Under the pieces are notes generated by a model. The model ran no database searches. It saw only the letters and a program-made list of their open reading frames with translations, and was not told the origin of the DNA. Position numbers and translations under genes: made by a program. A DNA stretch of 64,000 nt, taken from Sphingomonas sp. GTDB lineage: Bacteria > Pseudomonadota > Alphaproteobacteria > Sphingomonadales > Sphingomonadaceae. Every line of letters begins with the position of its first letter. Position 1 is the first letter of the stretch. The stretch spans positions 124,001 through 188,000 of the forward strand of contig NZ_JAHBZJ010000003.1 of assembly GCF_019635455.1 (NCBI RefSeq), written 5' to 3'. Positions 1-9,576 of the stretch are shown here, piece after piece.

Positions 1-2507
1 GCGATGTTGCCCCCGGCGAACTGTCGCAGCACTGGCAACACTCGCTCGATCTATTCGAAATCATTCTGAGTAAATGGCCACAAGAGCTTGTTTCTCTTGG
101 GCGAATAGATTTGGCGGAACGGCGCAACCGCCTGCTCGACCGGGTTGCCGCGCGGTGGCAGGGGGCGCCGCCGGGCCGCTTCGTCTGCGCCGCCGGTATC
201 ACCACGGCGGCACCCGCCGTGGCGCGTCTCCTGAAGGTCGTTGCAGCGCTGCCCAACGGGATGGTCGTGCTGCCCGGGGTCGATCTGGCGATGCCGGATG
301 CCGAATGGGACATGTTGGGACCGTTCGATCCCGAAGCGCGGGGGGAGGGGCGGAAGCGGCCACTTGAAACCCACCCGCAATTTCATCTGAAGCTGCTGCT
401 CGAGCGGATGGGGGTCCAGCGCCGCGAAATCGCGCCCTGGAAAGTCGCGACCGAACTCGATGCGCGGCCCGCGCGGAGCGCCGCGATCGCCAGCGCGATG
501 ATGCCCGCGGCGCTGACCACCGGCTGGAGCGCGATGGATGCCGCCGCCCGGCGCCTGTCGAACGTCCGCGCGCTGGAGGTCGCAACGCCGGCGGAGGAGG
601 CGCAGGCGATCGCGCTGGCGCTGCGCGAGGCGCTGGAGACCGAAGGGCGCACCGCCGCGCTCGTCACTCCCGATCGCGCATTGGCTCGCCGCGTCGCCGC
701 GCATTGCGCGCGCTGGGGGATCCAGATCGACGATAGTGCCGGCACGTCGCTGTCCAGTCTTCCGCCCGGGACCTTGTTGCTCGCACTTGCCGAGGCGGCG
801 GCGCAGGCGTTTGCGCCCATGGCGCTGCTGACCTTGCTCAAACATCCGCTGGTGGCGGCGGGGGACGCGCGTCTCGCCTGGCTGGAGGGTGCGCGGCGGC
901 TCGACCTCGCGTTGCGCGGGCCGCGCCCGGCGCCGGGACTTTCCGGCCTCGACGCGCATCTTGCCGATGCCGATGCGCGCGATGCGAAGCTGCGGGCGGC
1001 TGCCGCGCCCTGGTGGCGCGAGGTGCGCCCGATGCTCGAACCGTTGGAGGCGATGTTCGCGGGCGGCGCGGCGCCGCTGCCGGCGATGCTCGCGCAACTG
1101 CGTGACACCGCCAGCGCACTGTGCGGCGACGCCGTCTGGTCGCGCGCGGAGGGGCGGGCGGCGGCGAGCCTGCTCGACGATCTGGAACGCCAAGCGCCGC
1201 ATGGACCCGCGCTTGTCGAGCCGGCGGATCTCGCCGCGATCCTGCGCACGGTGACGGACGAAGTCGCGGTGCGCCCGGTTCAGGGGGGGCATCCGCGCCT
1301 CGCCATCTACGGCCTAATCGAGGCGCGGTTGCAGACCGCCGACCTGATGATCCTGGGCGGGCTGAACGAAGGCGTGTGGCCGGGCCTGCCCGCGCCCGAC
1401 CCGTGGCTTGCGCCGCGCATCCGCGCCGAACTGGGCCTGCCCGGCCTTGAACGACGCATCGGCCTGGCCGCGCACGATCTGGCGATGGGCCTCGGCGCGC
1501 GGGAGGTGCTGCTGACCCGTGCGCGTCGCGACGCCAGCGCGCCGACCATCGCCTCGCGCTTCTGGTTGCGGCTGGAAGCGCTGGCGGACGGTCTCGATCG
1601 CGCGTCGCGGCTGGCCGATTGGGCGCAGGCGATCGACGATCCCGGCGCACCCGAACCGGTCGCGCGGCCCGAACCATGTCCGCCGGCGGCGGACCGCCCG
1701 CGTCGTATCTCGGTGACCGAAGTCGATCGGCTGAAGGCGGATCCCTATGCCTTCTACGCGCGGCGGATGCTTCGGCTCACGCCGCTTGATGCGGTCGATG
1801 CCGATCCCAGTGCGGCGTGGCGCGGCACTGCGGTGCATGACGTGCTGGAGCGCTGGTTTCGCGAGGATGGAGGCGATCCGGCGCGTCTGCGCCCCCGTGC
1901 GCTGTCGATGCTGGAACATGCCCCCACGCACCCGATGATGCGCGCCCTGTGGCAGCCGCGCCTGCTGGAGGCGATCGACTGGATCGTGGCCCGCCTTCAG
2001 GCGCAGGCGCAAACCGGGCGCGTCATCCTGGGCGTCGAAGGGAAGGGGGTACTCGACATCGCCGGCGTCGAGCTGAGCGGCACCTATGACCGGATCGACC
2101 GGATGGCCGACGAGTCGATCGCCATCGTCGATTACAAGACGGGCAAGCCGCCCAGCACCGCGGCGGTCCGGGCGGGGTTCAGCCTTCAGCTCGGCCTGCT
2201 CGGTCTGCTCGCGCAGGAGGGGCGGTTCGAGACGATCTCGGGAACAGCCGGCGCGTTCGAATATTGGTCGCTGGGAAAGGGGCCGAACGGATTCGGCTAC
2301 GTCGCCACGCCGGTCGATCGCGATGGCAGGCACGATCGTATCGTGACCGACGAGTTCGTTGCCGTTGCACGGGACAATTTCATCGATGCGGCGCGCCGGT
2401 GGCTGACGGGGGAGGAGCCGTTCACGGCCAAGCTGCGCCCCGAATATGCGCCCTATGGCGATTATGACCAGTTGATGCGGCGGGACGAATGGTATGGCCG
2501 GGACTAG
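1..2507 (+). CDS. addB: Double-strand break repair protein AddB, 5' truncated
   Basis: The frame is open from base 3, so the gene begins outside the window; about 834 C-terminal residues remain of a family that usually has about 1000. AddB pairs with AddA in the helicase-nuclease that resects double-strand DNA ends for RecA. The C-terminal RecB-type nuclease signature is visible: GTYDRID followed by IVDYKTG around 2080-2145, the PD-(D/E)XK core. The stop lies inside the start of addA (14-nt overlap), so the two subunits are translationally coupled. No Cys-rich iron-sulfur motif can be judged with confidence. The assignment rests on the nuclease motif and the AddA neighbour. Confidence 0.93.
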   Translation, partial: DVAPGELSQHWQHSLDLFEIILSKWPQELVSLGRIDLAERRNRLLDRVAARWQGAPPGRFVCAAGITTAAPAVARLLKVVAALPNGMVVLPGVDLAMPDAEWDMLGPFDPEARGEGRKRPLETHPQFHLKLLLERMGVQRREIAPWKVATELDARPARSAAIASAMMPAALTTGWSAMDAAARRLSNVRALEVATPAEEAQAIALALREALETEGRTAALVTPDRALARRVAAHCARWGIQIDDSAGTSLSSLPPGTLLLALAEAAAQAFAPMALLTLLKHPLVAAGDARLAWLEGARRLDLALRGPRPAPGLSGLDAHLADADARDAKLRAAAAPWWREVRPMLEPLEAMFAGGAAPLPAMLAQLRDTASALCGDAVWSRAEGRAAASLLDDLERQAPHGPALVEPADLAAILRTVTDEVAVRPVQGGHPRLAIYGLIEARLQTADLMILGGLNEGVWPGLPAPDPWLAPRIRAELGLPGLERRIGLAAHDLAMGLGAREVLLTRARRDASAPTIASRFWLRLEALADGLDRASRLADWAQAIDDPGAPEPVARPEPCPPAADRPRRISVTEVDRLKADPYAFYARRMLRLTPLDAVDADPSAAWRGTAVHDVLERWFREDGGDPARLRPRALSMLEHAPTHPMMRALWQPRLLEAIDWIVARLQAQAQTGRVILGVEGKGVLDIAGVELSGTYDRIDRMADESIAIVDYKTGKPPSTAAVRAGFSLQLGLLGLLAQEGRFETISGTAGAFEYWSLGKGPNGFGYVATPVDRDGRHDRIVTDEFVAVARDNFIDAARRWLTGEEPFTAKLRPEYAPYGDYDQLMRRDEWYGRD

Positions 2508-5500
2508 GCGCGGCGCCCTGTTGCCGCTCACGGCGACACAGACCGACGCGTCGGCGCCCGATACGCATGTCTGGCTGGCCGCGTCGGCCGGGACGGGGAA
2601 GACACAGGTTCTCGCCGCACGGGTGTGGCGCCTGTTGCTGCACGGGGCGCGGCCGGGGGCGATCCTGTGCCTGACCTTCACGAAAGCGGGCGCGTCGGAA
2701 ATGTCTGCGCGCATCACCGGCCAGCTGGCGCGATGGGTCCGCGCCGACCGTGCCGAGGTCTTTGCCGACCTTGAGGCATTGGGCGAAGTGGCCGATGACG
2801 CCATGATCGCCCGCGCGCGGACGCTGTTCGCCGACGTGCTGGACGCGCCGGGCGGTCTGCGCATTCAGACGATCCACAGTTTCTGCCAAAGCCTGCTCGC
2901 CAGCTTCCCGCTCGAGGCGAACCTCACCCCGGGCTTTCGCGCGCTGGAACCGCGCGAAGAGGCGGTGCTGCGACGCGCGGCGCTGGCGGACATGCTGATT
3001 GAGGCCGAGCGAGAGGGGCGGCGGGGCGTGGCCGATGCGATCGGGGCGCTCAGCCTGCGCCTGGGCGAGGAAAAGGCCGAAGCGTTCCTGCACGAATGCG
3101 CGCGCCGGGGCGATGCGCTCGACGCGCTTCCCCATGGCATCCAGCCATGGCTGCGGCGCGCACTGGACCTGCCGACCGGCGACATCCCGGCGGAAATCGC
3201 GCGGCGGTGCGGGGACGACGTCTTCGATCGCGCTGGTCTTGCAGACCTGCTGGCGATGAACCTTGCCTGGGGAACCGCGCGTGCCGGGCATCGCGCCGCC
3301 GCGATCCAGGCGTGGATCGCGATGACGCCCGGGGATCGCGCCGCCGGGATCGGCATCCTTCATGCAGAACTCTCCAAGGGCAATTTCGCCAAGGGCTGGG
3401 TGCCGCCCGACCCCGCCTATGCCGATATCGCGGAACCGATCCATGCGGAGTGCGCCGAACTGGCCGCGTTGCAGGTGCGCGCCGCCTATGCCGATCTGCT
3501 CGCGGACGGGCTGGAGGCGGGACGCACCTATGCCCGCACCTATGCCGAGGCGAAGAAGCGGATCGGGGGGGTCGATTTCGATGATCTGATCCGCGCGACG
3601 ATCCGCCTGCTGGGGCAGGAAGGGATGGGGGAGTGGATCCGCTTCAAGCTCGATCAGGAGACCGAACATGTCCTGATCGACGAGGCGCAGGACACCAATG
3701 CCGAGCAATGGGCGATCATCGATGCGATCGTCGACGAATATTTCGCCGGCGCCGGCACGCGCGGAAACCGGCTGCGTACCTTGTTCACGGTCGGCGACTA
3801 TAAACAGGCGATCTACGGCTTTCAGGGGACGGATCCGGCGATCTTTCGCGCGATGCTCGATCGGTATCGGGCGCGCGCATCGGTGGCGAGCGAGCTGATC
3901 GGCCCCGACGATCCCCAGCCGGCGCCGCTCAACGACCTGTCGCTGACCCACAGCTTTCGGTCGACCCGCCCGATTCTCGAATTCGTCGATGCCGCCATCG
4001 CCAGCATGCCGCCACCGGCGATGGGCGCGCTGAGCGATCCCGAACCGCATGCCAGCGAGGTGAAAGGCCCCGGCAGCGTCACCTTGTGGCCGCCGGTCGT
4101 CGCCGGCGGAAGCGACGCGGATGAGGAAGAATGGGTCGCCGAACCAGTGCGCGAGGTCGCCCGGCGGATCGCCCGACAGGTTCGCGAATGGATCGGCACG
4201 CTGCCGATGCGGCGGGAAGGGCAGACGCTGTCGCCCGGTGACGTCATGATCCTGGTCAAGCGACGCGGGGAACTGGCCTCGCTCATCGTCGCACGCCTCT
4301 ATGCCGAGGGGGTTCCCGTCGCGGGCGTCGATCGGCTGCGGCTCAACGCGCCGCTCGCGGTCCAGGATCTGCTCGCGGCGGTGCGGTTCGCGCTTCAGCC
4401 GGAGGACGATCTCAATCTCGCCACCCTGCTCGTGTCTCCACTGGTCGGCTGGACACAGGACGATCTTCTGGCGGTTGCGGCGCATCGGCGCGAAGGGTTG
4501 TGGCGGCACGTGCGGGACAGCGTCGCGGCGGAGCGCCTGGAGCCGCTCTATGCGATCCTCGCACGGGCCGATTTTTCGACGCCCTATCAGTTTCTCGAAT
4601 GGTTGTTGTCCGGTCCGATCGACGCGCGGCGCCGGCTGCTCAGGCGGCTGGGCGCCGAAGCGCGCGATCCGATCGAGGAACTGCTCAACGCCGCGCTCAA
4701 TTTCGAACGTGTCGCCACCCCGTCGCTCCAGCGGTTCCTCGACTGGTTCGATCGCGGCGATGTGGAGATTGTCCGCGATGCCGCCCAACCCCAGGATGCG
4801 GTGCGCGTCATGACCGCGCATGGGGCCAAGGGGTTGCAGGCGCCGCTCGTGATCCTGGCGGATGCGACGCTCAATCCGGGGGACGCGCGGCGCGACCTGC
4901 TGGGCTGGACGCCCGACGGCCATGACGGTGGGTCGATCCCGGTGATCCGGCCGCGTGCCGGCGAGCGACACGGTGCGCTGGATGATCTGATCGAGGAAAC
5001 CGACCGCCGCGAGATGGAGGAGCATTGGCGGCTGTTCTACGTCGCCGCCACCCGCGCGGAGGAGCGGCTGGTGATCACTGGCGCGCTTGGGTCCAAGGAC
5101 AAGGGTGTTCCCCAGCCCAACAGCTGGTACGCCACCGCAGCCGCCGCGTTCGACCGGCTGGGGGTCGCGGCGGAGGAGGGGGCGCGGTCGTTTGTCGGCA
5201 CCGCGCCACAGGATCGTGTCAAGGTGGCAGCGCGCGCCGCCCCGGCAAGCGTCCCCGCGACACCCTTGCCCGGCTGGGCGCATCGCCCCGCCCCGATCGA
5301 GGCGCGTCCGCCGAGGCCACTGGCCCCGTCGGCGATCGGCGACGATGCGGTGGCCGATCCGCCGCCCGGCCCCGCGATGCGTGCGGCGGCCGAGCGGGGG
5401 CGCCTGATCCATGCGCTGCTCGAACGATTGCCGGCGATCGAACCCAGCGCGCGCGCCGATGCCGCCGAACGCTGGCTCGCCGGCCCCGGCGGTGTGAGCG

Positions 5501-5919
5501 ACTCCGCAATCCGGCACGAAATCGCCGATGCGGCGCTTGGCGTGCTGACCGACCCGCGCTTCGATGCGCTGTTCGGGTCCGATGCGCTGGCGGAGGCGCC
5601 GATCGCGGCGGTCATCGCCGGTGGTCATGTCGTTTCGGGGACTGCCGACCGGCTGCTGGTGACCGAGCGGCGGGTTCAGGTCATCGATTTCAAGACGGGC
5701 CGGCGCGCACCGGCGACGCTGGACGACGTGCCTGTCTATCACCTGCGTCAGATGGCGGCCTATGTCGCCGCCTTGCGGGTGATCTTTCCCGATCGCGAGG
5801 TCGAGGCGGCGTTGCTCTATACTGCCGGCCCCGCGTTGTTCGATTTGCCCGACGCGCTCCTCGACGCGCACAAGCCGGGCTTGCCGATCGGGGAGCAAAG
5901 CTTCGCCTCGAACGCTTGA
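2494..5919 (+). CDS. addA: Double-strand break repair helicase AddA
   Basis: A UvrD/Rep-type superfamily 1A helicase of 1141 aa, the normal AddA size. Walker A AASAGTGKT is at residues 29-37, followed by the motif Ia-like LTFTKAGASEM; the Walker B-type LIDEAQDTN lies near residue 394. A late helicase motif reads FYVAATRAEERL. The C-terminal nuclease domain ends with ADRLL...VIDFKTG near residue 1065, so the protein carries its own nuclease as AddA does. The start ATG sits 14 nt inside addB. trxA follows after 51 nt. AddAB with RecA repairs double-strand breaks in bacteria lacking RecBCD. Confidence 0.96.
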   Translation: MAGTRRGALLPLTATQTDASAPDTHVWLAASAGTGKTQVLAARVWRLLLHGARPGAILCLTFTKAGASEMSARITGQLARWVRADRAEVFADLEALGEVADDAMIARARTLFADVLDAPGGLRIQTIHSFCQSLLASFPLEANLTPGFRALEPREEAVLRRAALADMLIEAEREGRRGVADAIGALSLRLGEEKAEAFLHECARRGDALDALPHGIQPWLRRALDLPTGDIPAEIARRCGDDVFDRAGLADLLAMNLAWGTARAGHRAAAIQAWIAMTPGDRAAGIGILHAELSKGNFAKGWVPPDPAYADIAEPIHAECAELAALQVRAAYADLLADGLEAGRTYARTYAEAKKRIGGVDFDDLIRATIRLLGQEGMGEWIRFKLDQETEHVLIDEAQDTNAEQWAIIDAIVDEYFAGAGTRGNRLRTLFTVGDYKQAIYGFQGTDPAIFRAMLDRYRARASVASELIGPDDPQPAPLNDLSLTHSFRSTRPILEFVDAAIASMPPPAMGALSDPEPHASEVKGPGSVTLWPPVVAGGSDADEEEWVAEPVREVARRIARQVREWIGTLPMRREGQTLSPGDVMILVKRRGELASLIVARLYAEGVPVAGVDRLRLNAPLAVQDLLAAVRFALQPEDDLNLATLLVSPLVGWTQDDLLAVAAHRREGLWRHVRDSVAAERLEPLYAILARADFSTPYQFLEWLLSGPIDARRRLLRRLGAEARDPIEELLNAALNFERVATPSLQRFLDWFDRGDVEIVRDAAQPQDAVRVMTAHGAKGLQAPLVILADATLNPGDARRDLLGWTPDGHDGGSIPVIRPRAGERHGALDDLIEETDRREMEEHWRLFYVAATRAEERLVITGALGSKDKGVPQPNSWYATAAAAFDRLGVAAEEGARSFVGTAPQDRVKVAARAAPASVPATPLPGWAHRPAPIEARPPRPLAPSAIGDDAVADPPPGPAMRAAAERGRLIHALLERLPAIEPSARADAAERWLAGPGGVSDSAIRHEIADAALGVLTDPRFDALFGSDALAEAPIAAVIAGGHVVSGTADRLLVTERRVQVIDFKTGRRAPATLDDVPVYHLRQMAAYVAALRVIFPDREVEAALLYTAGPALFDLPDALLDAHKPGLPIGEQSFASNA

Positions 5920-5970
5920 GCCATGCCGGCCGGCATCCTAGGTAATGGGCAACAGACAGGAGTGAACAAG

Positions 5971-6297
5971 ATGGCCAAGGCCGTAACCGATGCGAGTTTC
6001 CAGTCCGACGTCCTTCAGTCGGACAAGCCGGTGATCGTCGATTTCTGGGCGGAATGGTGCGGACCGTGCAAGATTATCGGCCCGAGCCTTGAGGAACTGG
6101 CCGAGGAGATGGCCGACAAGGTCACCATCGCCAAGCTGAACATCGAGGAGAATCCGGACACGCCGGGTCAGCTTGGTATCCGGGGCATCCCGACGCTGCA
6201 CGTCTACAAGAACGGCGAGAAGGTCGCGCAGGAAATCGGCATCCAGAACATCTCGACCAAATCGAAGCTCAAGGCCTGGATCGAGAGCGTCGTTTGA
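5971..6297 (+). CDS. trxA: Thioredoxin 1
   Basis: A 108-aa cytoplasmic thioredoxin with the redox motif WCGPC at residues 29-33, the FWAEWCGPCK context and the cis-proline GIPT of the Trx fold. It reduces disulfides in ribonucleotide reductase, peroxiredoxins and others. The start at 5971 is preferred over an upstream in-frame ATG at 5923: it has an AGGAG ribosome site at 5958-5962 with 8-nt spacing and gives the usual N-terminus. Near the C-terminus the sequence is GIQNISTKSKL, where most relatives have a GALPKSKL-like stretch. Trx after addAB is a layout I associate with alphaproteobacteria (from memory). Confidence 0.97.
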   Translation: MAKAVTDASFQSDVLQSDKPVIVDFWAEWCGPCKIIGPSLEELAEEMADKVTIAKLNIEENPDTPGQLGIRGIPTLHVYKNGEKVAQEIGIQNISTKSKLKAWIESVV

Positions 6298-6328
6298 TCG
6301 CACCTCGCCGGCCACCGATCGCATACGC

Positions 6329-7621
6329 ATGAGCACCGGGTTCGACCGCGACGCGCAGGAGTTCGCGCGCGGCGCGCGGGCGGTCGTCGTCTATCCCGAT
6401 CTGGGCGCGAGCACGCGCGACGCCGAGGCGCGGCTGGAAGAGACCGCCGGCCTGGCGCTGGCGATCGGGATCGAGGTGATCGAGCGGGCGGCGATCCGGG
6501 TTCGCGCTCCGAAGCCCGGAACGTTGATCGGATCGGGGCAGGTCGATTCATTGGCGGAGCTGGTTCGGGATCGCGAACTTGGCCTGGCGGTATTCGACGC
6601 CGCGCTGACGCCGGTGCAGCAGCGCAATCTCGAAACCGCGCTGGGCTGCAAGGTGATCGACCGCACCGGCCTGATCCTCGAAATCTTCGGGGAGCGTGCG
6701 CGCACGGCGGAGGGCAGGCTTCAGGTGGAGCTTGCCCATCTCGACTATCAGGCGGGCCGGCTGGTGCGCAGCTGGACCCATCTTGAGCGACAGCGCGGCG
6801 GCTTCGGCTTTCTGGGCGGGCCTGGCGAAACGCAGATCGAGGCCGATCGCCGCCTGATCCGCGACCGCATGGCGCGGCTGAAGCGCGAACTCGAATCGGT
6901 CAGCCGCACGCGGGGGTTACACCGCGATCGCCGCCAGCGCGCGCCATGGCCCGTGATCGCCCTGGTCGGCTATACCAACGCCGGAAAATCGACGCTTTTC
7001 AATCGATTGACGGGCGCTGACGTCATGGCGGAAAATCTTCTCTTCGCCACGCTCGATCCCACGCTGCGTCAGATTTCGCTTCCCGGCATCGACAAGGCGA
7101 TCCTGTCGGACACGGTCGGCTTCGTGTCGGAACTGCCGACCCAGCTCGTCGCCGCGTTCAAGGCGACGCTTGAGGAAGTGGTTTCGGCCGACCTGCTCAT
7201 CCATGTCCGCGACGTCGCCCATCCCGACAGCCAGGCGCAGCGAGACGATGTGGAGAAGGTGCTGGAGGAAATCGGCGTCGATCCCGCCACGCCCCGGTTC
7301 GAAGCCTGGAACAAGCTGGATCTGCTCGACGGCGAGCGGCGGGACGAACTCCTCGCCGATGCCGCGCGCCGCGACGATGTCGTCGCCGTGTCGGCGCTGA
7401 GTGGGGAGGGGGTCGATACGCTCGTCCGCACCGTCGCCGCGCGGCTGACGGAGGGGCACCGGCGTTACCGGATCACGCTCGACCCCAGCGACGGCGCGGC
7501 CGCCGCCTGGCTGCACCAGCATGGGGAGGTGGTGGAACATTGGGTCGATGGCGATCGCGCGGTCTATGACGTGCGGATGGCTCCAGCGGATTACGAACGG
7601 TTCGAGGTTCGTTCCACATGA
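6329..7621 (+). CDS. hflX: GTPase HflX
   Basis: A 430-aa ribosome-associated GTPase that splits stalled or hibernating ribosomes. The N-terminal HflX domain carries IGSGQVDSL and the central GGFGFLGGPGETQIE. The G domain has Walker A GYTNAGKST at about residues 214-222, then DTVGF (G3) and NKLD (G4). The first plausible ATG in frame with this architecture is 6329, 31 nt after trxA; longer in-frame starts would lie inside trxA. Its stop overlaps the next start as ATGA (7618-7621), indicating coupling to the cyclophilin gene. No hfq lies beside it, unlike in enterobacteria; hfq is at 28.6 kb. Confidence 0.95.
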   Translation: MSTGFDRDAQEFARGARAVVVYPDLGASTRDAEARLEETAGLALAIGIEVIERAAIRVRAPKPGTLIGSGQVDSLAELVRDRELGLAVFDAALTPVQQRNLETALGCKVIDRTGLILEIFGERARTAEGRLQVELAHLDYQAGRLVRSWTHLERQRGGFGFLGGPGETQIEADRRLIRDRMARLKRELESVSRTRGLHRDRRQRAPWPVIALVGYTNAGKSTLFNRLTGADVMAENLLFATLDPTLRQISLPGIDKAILSDTVGFVSELPTQLVAAFKATLEEVVSADLLIHVRDVAHPDSQAQRDDVEKVLEEIGVDPATPRFEAWNKLDLLDGERRDELLADAARRDDVVAVSALSGEGVDTLVRTVAARLTEGHRRYRITLDPSDGAAAAWLHQHGEVVEHWVDGDRAVYDVRMAPADYERFEVRST

Positions 7622-8280
7622 TATTGTCACGGCGTCATTTTCTGCCGTTCGTATCTCTTCTGCTCGTGACCGCCAACGCCGCGCCGCCGCCGCCCGAGCC
7701 CGCGATCATCCGGGTTCGACTCGTCACATCGGCAGGGGATATCGTCGTCGCGCTTGATGCGCGACGCGCGCCCCGCACCGTTGCGAACTTCATGCGCTAT
7801 GTCGATGACGGGCGGCTCGACGGAACCGAATTCTACCGCTCCGCGCGGCGCAAGACCGATCCCAAATTGGGGTTCGTGCAGGGCGGGATCGCCACCGACG
7901 CGCGCCGCATCCTGCCATCGGTGCCGATCGAGCCGACAAACCGCACCGGGCTGCGGCATCGCGACGGCACGATTTCGATGGCTCATGGCGTCGATCCAAA
8001 TTCGGGAAACGGCAATTTCTCGATCATGGTCGGGGACAATCCATCGCTCGATGCGACGGCCGGAAACGCGGGGTTCGCCGCGTTCGGGCAGGTGATCGCC
8101 GGCATGGATGTCGTTCGCCGGATATTGGCGATGCCCACCGGGGGCGGGCGGGGCGTAATGTTCGGACAGATGATCCTGAAGCCGGTCCGCATCCTTCGTG
8201 CCGAGCGGCTGGATGGAGTGGCGAGGCCGACCGGCCTGCCAAAACCCTGGCTGCTCGTGCTTCCGTGGCAGCGGAAATAG
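7618..8280 (+). CDS. Periplasmic cyclophilin-type peptidyl-prolyl isomerase
   Basis: A 220-aa protein starting with a basic stretch, then the hydrophobic FLPFVSLLLVTANA and AA/PPP, a likely Sec signal peptide, so the enzyme probably acts in the periplasm on proline bonds of exported proteins. Cyclophilin features follow: GDIVVALDARRAPRTVANFMRYVDDG, FYRS, then FVQGG, a stretch with GTISMAHG (family: GTxxMA) and NFSIMVGDNPSLD. The Phe/Arg active-site context is partly divergent (RKTDPKLGFVQGG). It overlaps hflX by 4 nt. Cyclophilin membership is confident; the exact subfamily (PpiA-like) is not. Confidence 0.86.
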   Translation: MILSRRHFLPFVSLLLVTANAAPPPPEPAIIRVRLVTSAGDIVVALDARRAPRTVANFMRYVDDGRLDGTEFYRSARRKTDPKLGFVQGGIATDARRILPSVPIEPTNRTGLRHRDGTISMAHGVDPNSGNGNFSIMVGDNPSLDATAGNAGFAAFGQVIAGMDVVRRILAMPTGGGRGVMFGQMILKPVRILRAERLDGVARPTGLPKPWLLVLPWQRK

Positions 8281-8323
8281 CGATAAATCGCGGTTAACTT
8301 GAAAGTCGGTTCACATTTTGGCT

Positions 8324-8338
8324 TGCTGCATCGCAGCA
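8324..8338. promoter_or_regulatory. Perfect inverted repeat TGCTGC-ATC-GCAGCA over a promoter
   Basis: The 6-bp arms are exact with a 3-nt centre. The repeat overlaps a candidate -35 (TTGCTG, 8323-8328) whose -10 would be CATATT at 8346-8351 (17-nt spacer), just ahead of the start at 8358. It resembles the TGC-N3-GCA type reported for the PHB-responsive repressor PhaR of alphaproteobacteria. Operator function is inferred from position only. Confidence 0.45.
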
Positions 8339-8357
8339 TAGACACCATATTCTACGC

Positions 8358-8705
8358 ATGACTGACAAAAGCGCGGACGCACCGGCGGGCGCAACGCCGA
8401 TCGTGCTGGAGGGGATCGTGAAGCAGCGGTGCCTTTCGGCCACCTATAATCGCACCCGCATGGTTCTCGCGCCGCACATTCTCTACATGCGCGCCGGCGC
8501 GCTCTATCTCGACGCGCTGATCGTTTCGCGGGAGTTCCTCATTCCGCGCGAGGCGAAGATCGGAACGTTCAAGCTCGATGGCCTGAACGATCTGGCGCTT
8601 ACCGGGCGCGGATTTGACATCAGCGACCTGTTCGAACCCGAAGCAGAGAAATATGCCGGCACGACGTTGATGGCGGTCGAACGGGGGGGCGCGGTGGCCG
8701 CATGA
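8358..8705 (+). CDS. Small protein resembling a stand-alone WYL-type domain
   Basis: A 115-aa soluble protein with no signal peptide or membrane segment. The central part (TRMVLAPHILYMRAGALYLDA, then a segment ending in FKLDGLNDLALTGRGFD) resembles the R.x.L.PH.ly...g.wYLda...fkLdrI..l pattern of WYL regulatory domains. There is no helix-turn-helix. The start follows a short AT-richer region with a promoter-like signal and a palindrome, so the transcript may be nearly leaderless. It is convergent with mazG (9-nt gap). A distant WYL relationship is my reading by eye; otherwise it is a conserved-looking unknown. Confidence 0.7.
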   Translation: MTDKSADAPAGATPIVLEGIVKQRCLSATYNRTRMVLAPHILYMRAGALYLDALIVSREFLIPREAKIGTFKLDGLNDLALTGRGFDISDLFEPEAEKYAGTTLMAVERGGAVAA

Positions 8706-8714
8706 TGCAGCCGA

Positions 8715-9554
8715 TCAGGCTTCATCTGCCTTCACCGCCTGCCATAGCGCTTCCTGGGCCTCCAGGCCCAGGTCTGCGAACGCGTCGCCGGCTTTCGTCT
8801 CCATGGCGCGGAACCGGCGTTCGAACTTCGCATTGGCGCCCCGCAATGCGGTTTCGGGATCGACCCCCAGCTTGCGCGCCCAGTTGACGACCGCGAACAA
8901 CAGGTCGCCGATCTCTTCCTGTTGCGACGCGGGGGCGGTGGCAGCCTCTACTTCGGCCAGTTCCTCGTCGATCTTCGCGCGCGCGCCGGTCGGGTCGGGC
9001 CAGTCGAACCCGGTCCGCGCCGCCCGTTTTTGCAGCTTTTCGGCGCGGGAGAGGGCGGGGAGGCCGGTCGCCACGCCGTCCAGCGTACCGCTCACCCCCT
9101 TCGCCCCCCGCTCCGCGGCCTTGATTTGTTCCCACAGATGATGCCCGCCCTCCGCGGCACCGCGAAAAATATGCGGGTGGCGCCGCTCCATCTTGTCGCA
9201 TATCGCCGAAACGACGTCGGCCAGGTCGAATGCGCCGGCCTCCTGGGCCATGCGGCTGTGAAACACGACCTGGAGCAGCAGATCGCCCAGTTCGTCCTTC
9301 AGATCGGCCATATCGTTGCGCTCGATCGCGTCGGCGACCTCATAGGCTTCTTCGATCGTATATGGCGCGATCGTCGCGAACGTCTGAACCGTGTCCCATT
9401 CGCATCCGGTTTTGGGATCGCGTAGCTGCGCCATGATCGCCACCAACCGCGCGATGTCCGCCGCGCGCCCGGTCGCGGAACCCGGATGATCCGCGCGCTG
9501 ATCGCCATCCTGCGCATTGGCGGGGGTGGCTGAACGGGGAGACGCCGTGCTCAT
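8715..9554 (-). CDS. mazG: Nucleoside triphosphate pyrophosphohydrolase MazG
   Basis: A 279-aa all-alpha NTP pyrophosphohydrolase that hydrolyses (d)NTPs to monophosphate and PPi. The family start LRDPKTGCEWD is at residues 44-54; the metal-binding EEAYEVADAIE and DELGDLLLQVVFH motifs are in the N-terminal MazG repeat, and a second repeat (EEIGDLLFAVVNWARKLGVDPE) is near the C-terminus. About 40 residues precede the usual N-terminus; no ribosome site supports the 9554 start, so a shorter protein is possible. A TATATT-like -10 (9569-9574, minus strand) lies just upstream without a good -35. It is the last gene of the minus-strand run. Confidence 0.92.
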   Translation of the reverse strand: MSTASPRSATPANAQDGDQRADHPGSATGRAADIARLVAIMAQLRDPKTGCEWDTVQTFATIAPYTIEEAYEVADAIERNDMADLKDELGDLLLQVVFHSRMAQEAGAFDLADVVSAICDKMERRHPHIFRGAAEGGHHLWEQIKAAERGAKGVSGTLDGVATGLPALSRAEKLQKRAARTGFDWPDPTGARAKIDEELAEVEAATAPASQQEEIGDLLFAVVNWARKLGVDPETALRGANAKFERRFRAMETKAGDAFADLGLEAQEALWQAVKADEA

Positions 9555-9576
9555 ATCGAAAGTCCGATAATATACA

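Noticed and set aside
2422..5898. Very long open frame antisense to addA (1158 codons)
   Set aside because: It mirrors addA exactly, has no recognisable motif and consists of Arg/Pro/Gly-rich sequence, the usual artefact of high G+C third codon positions.
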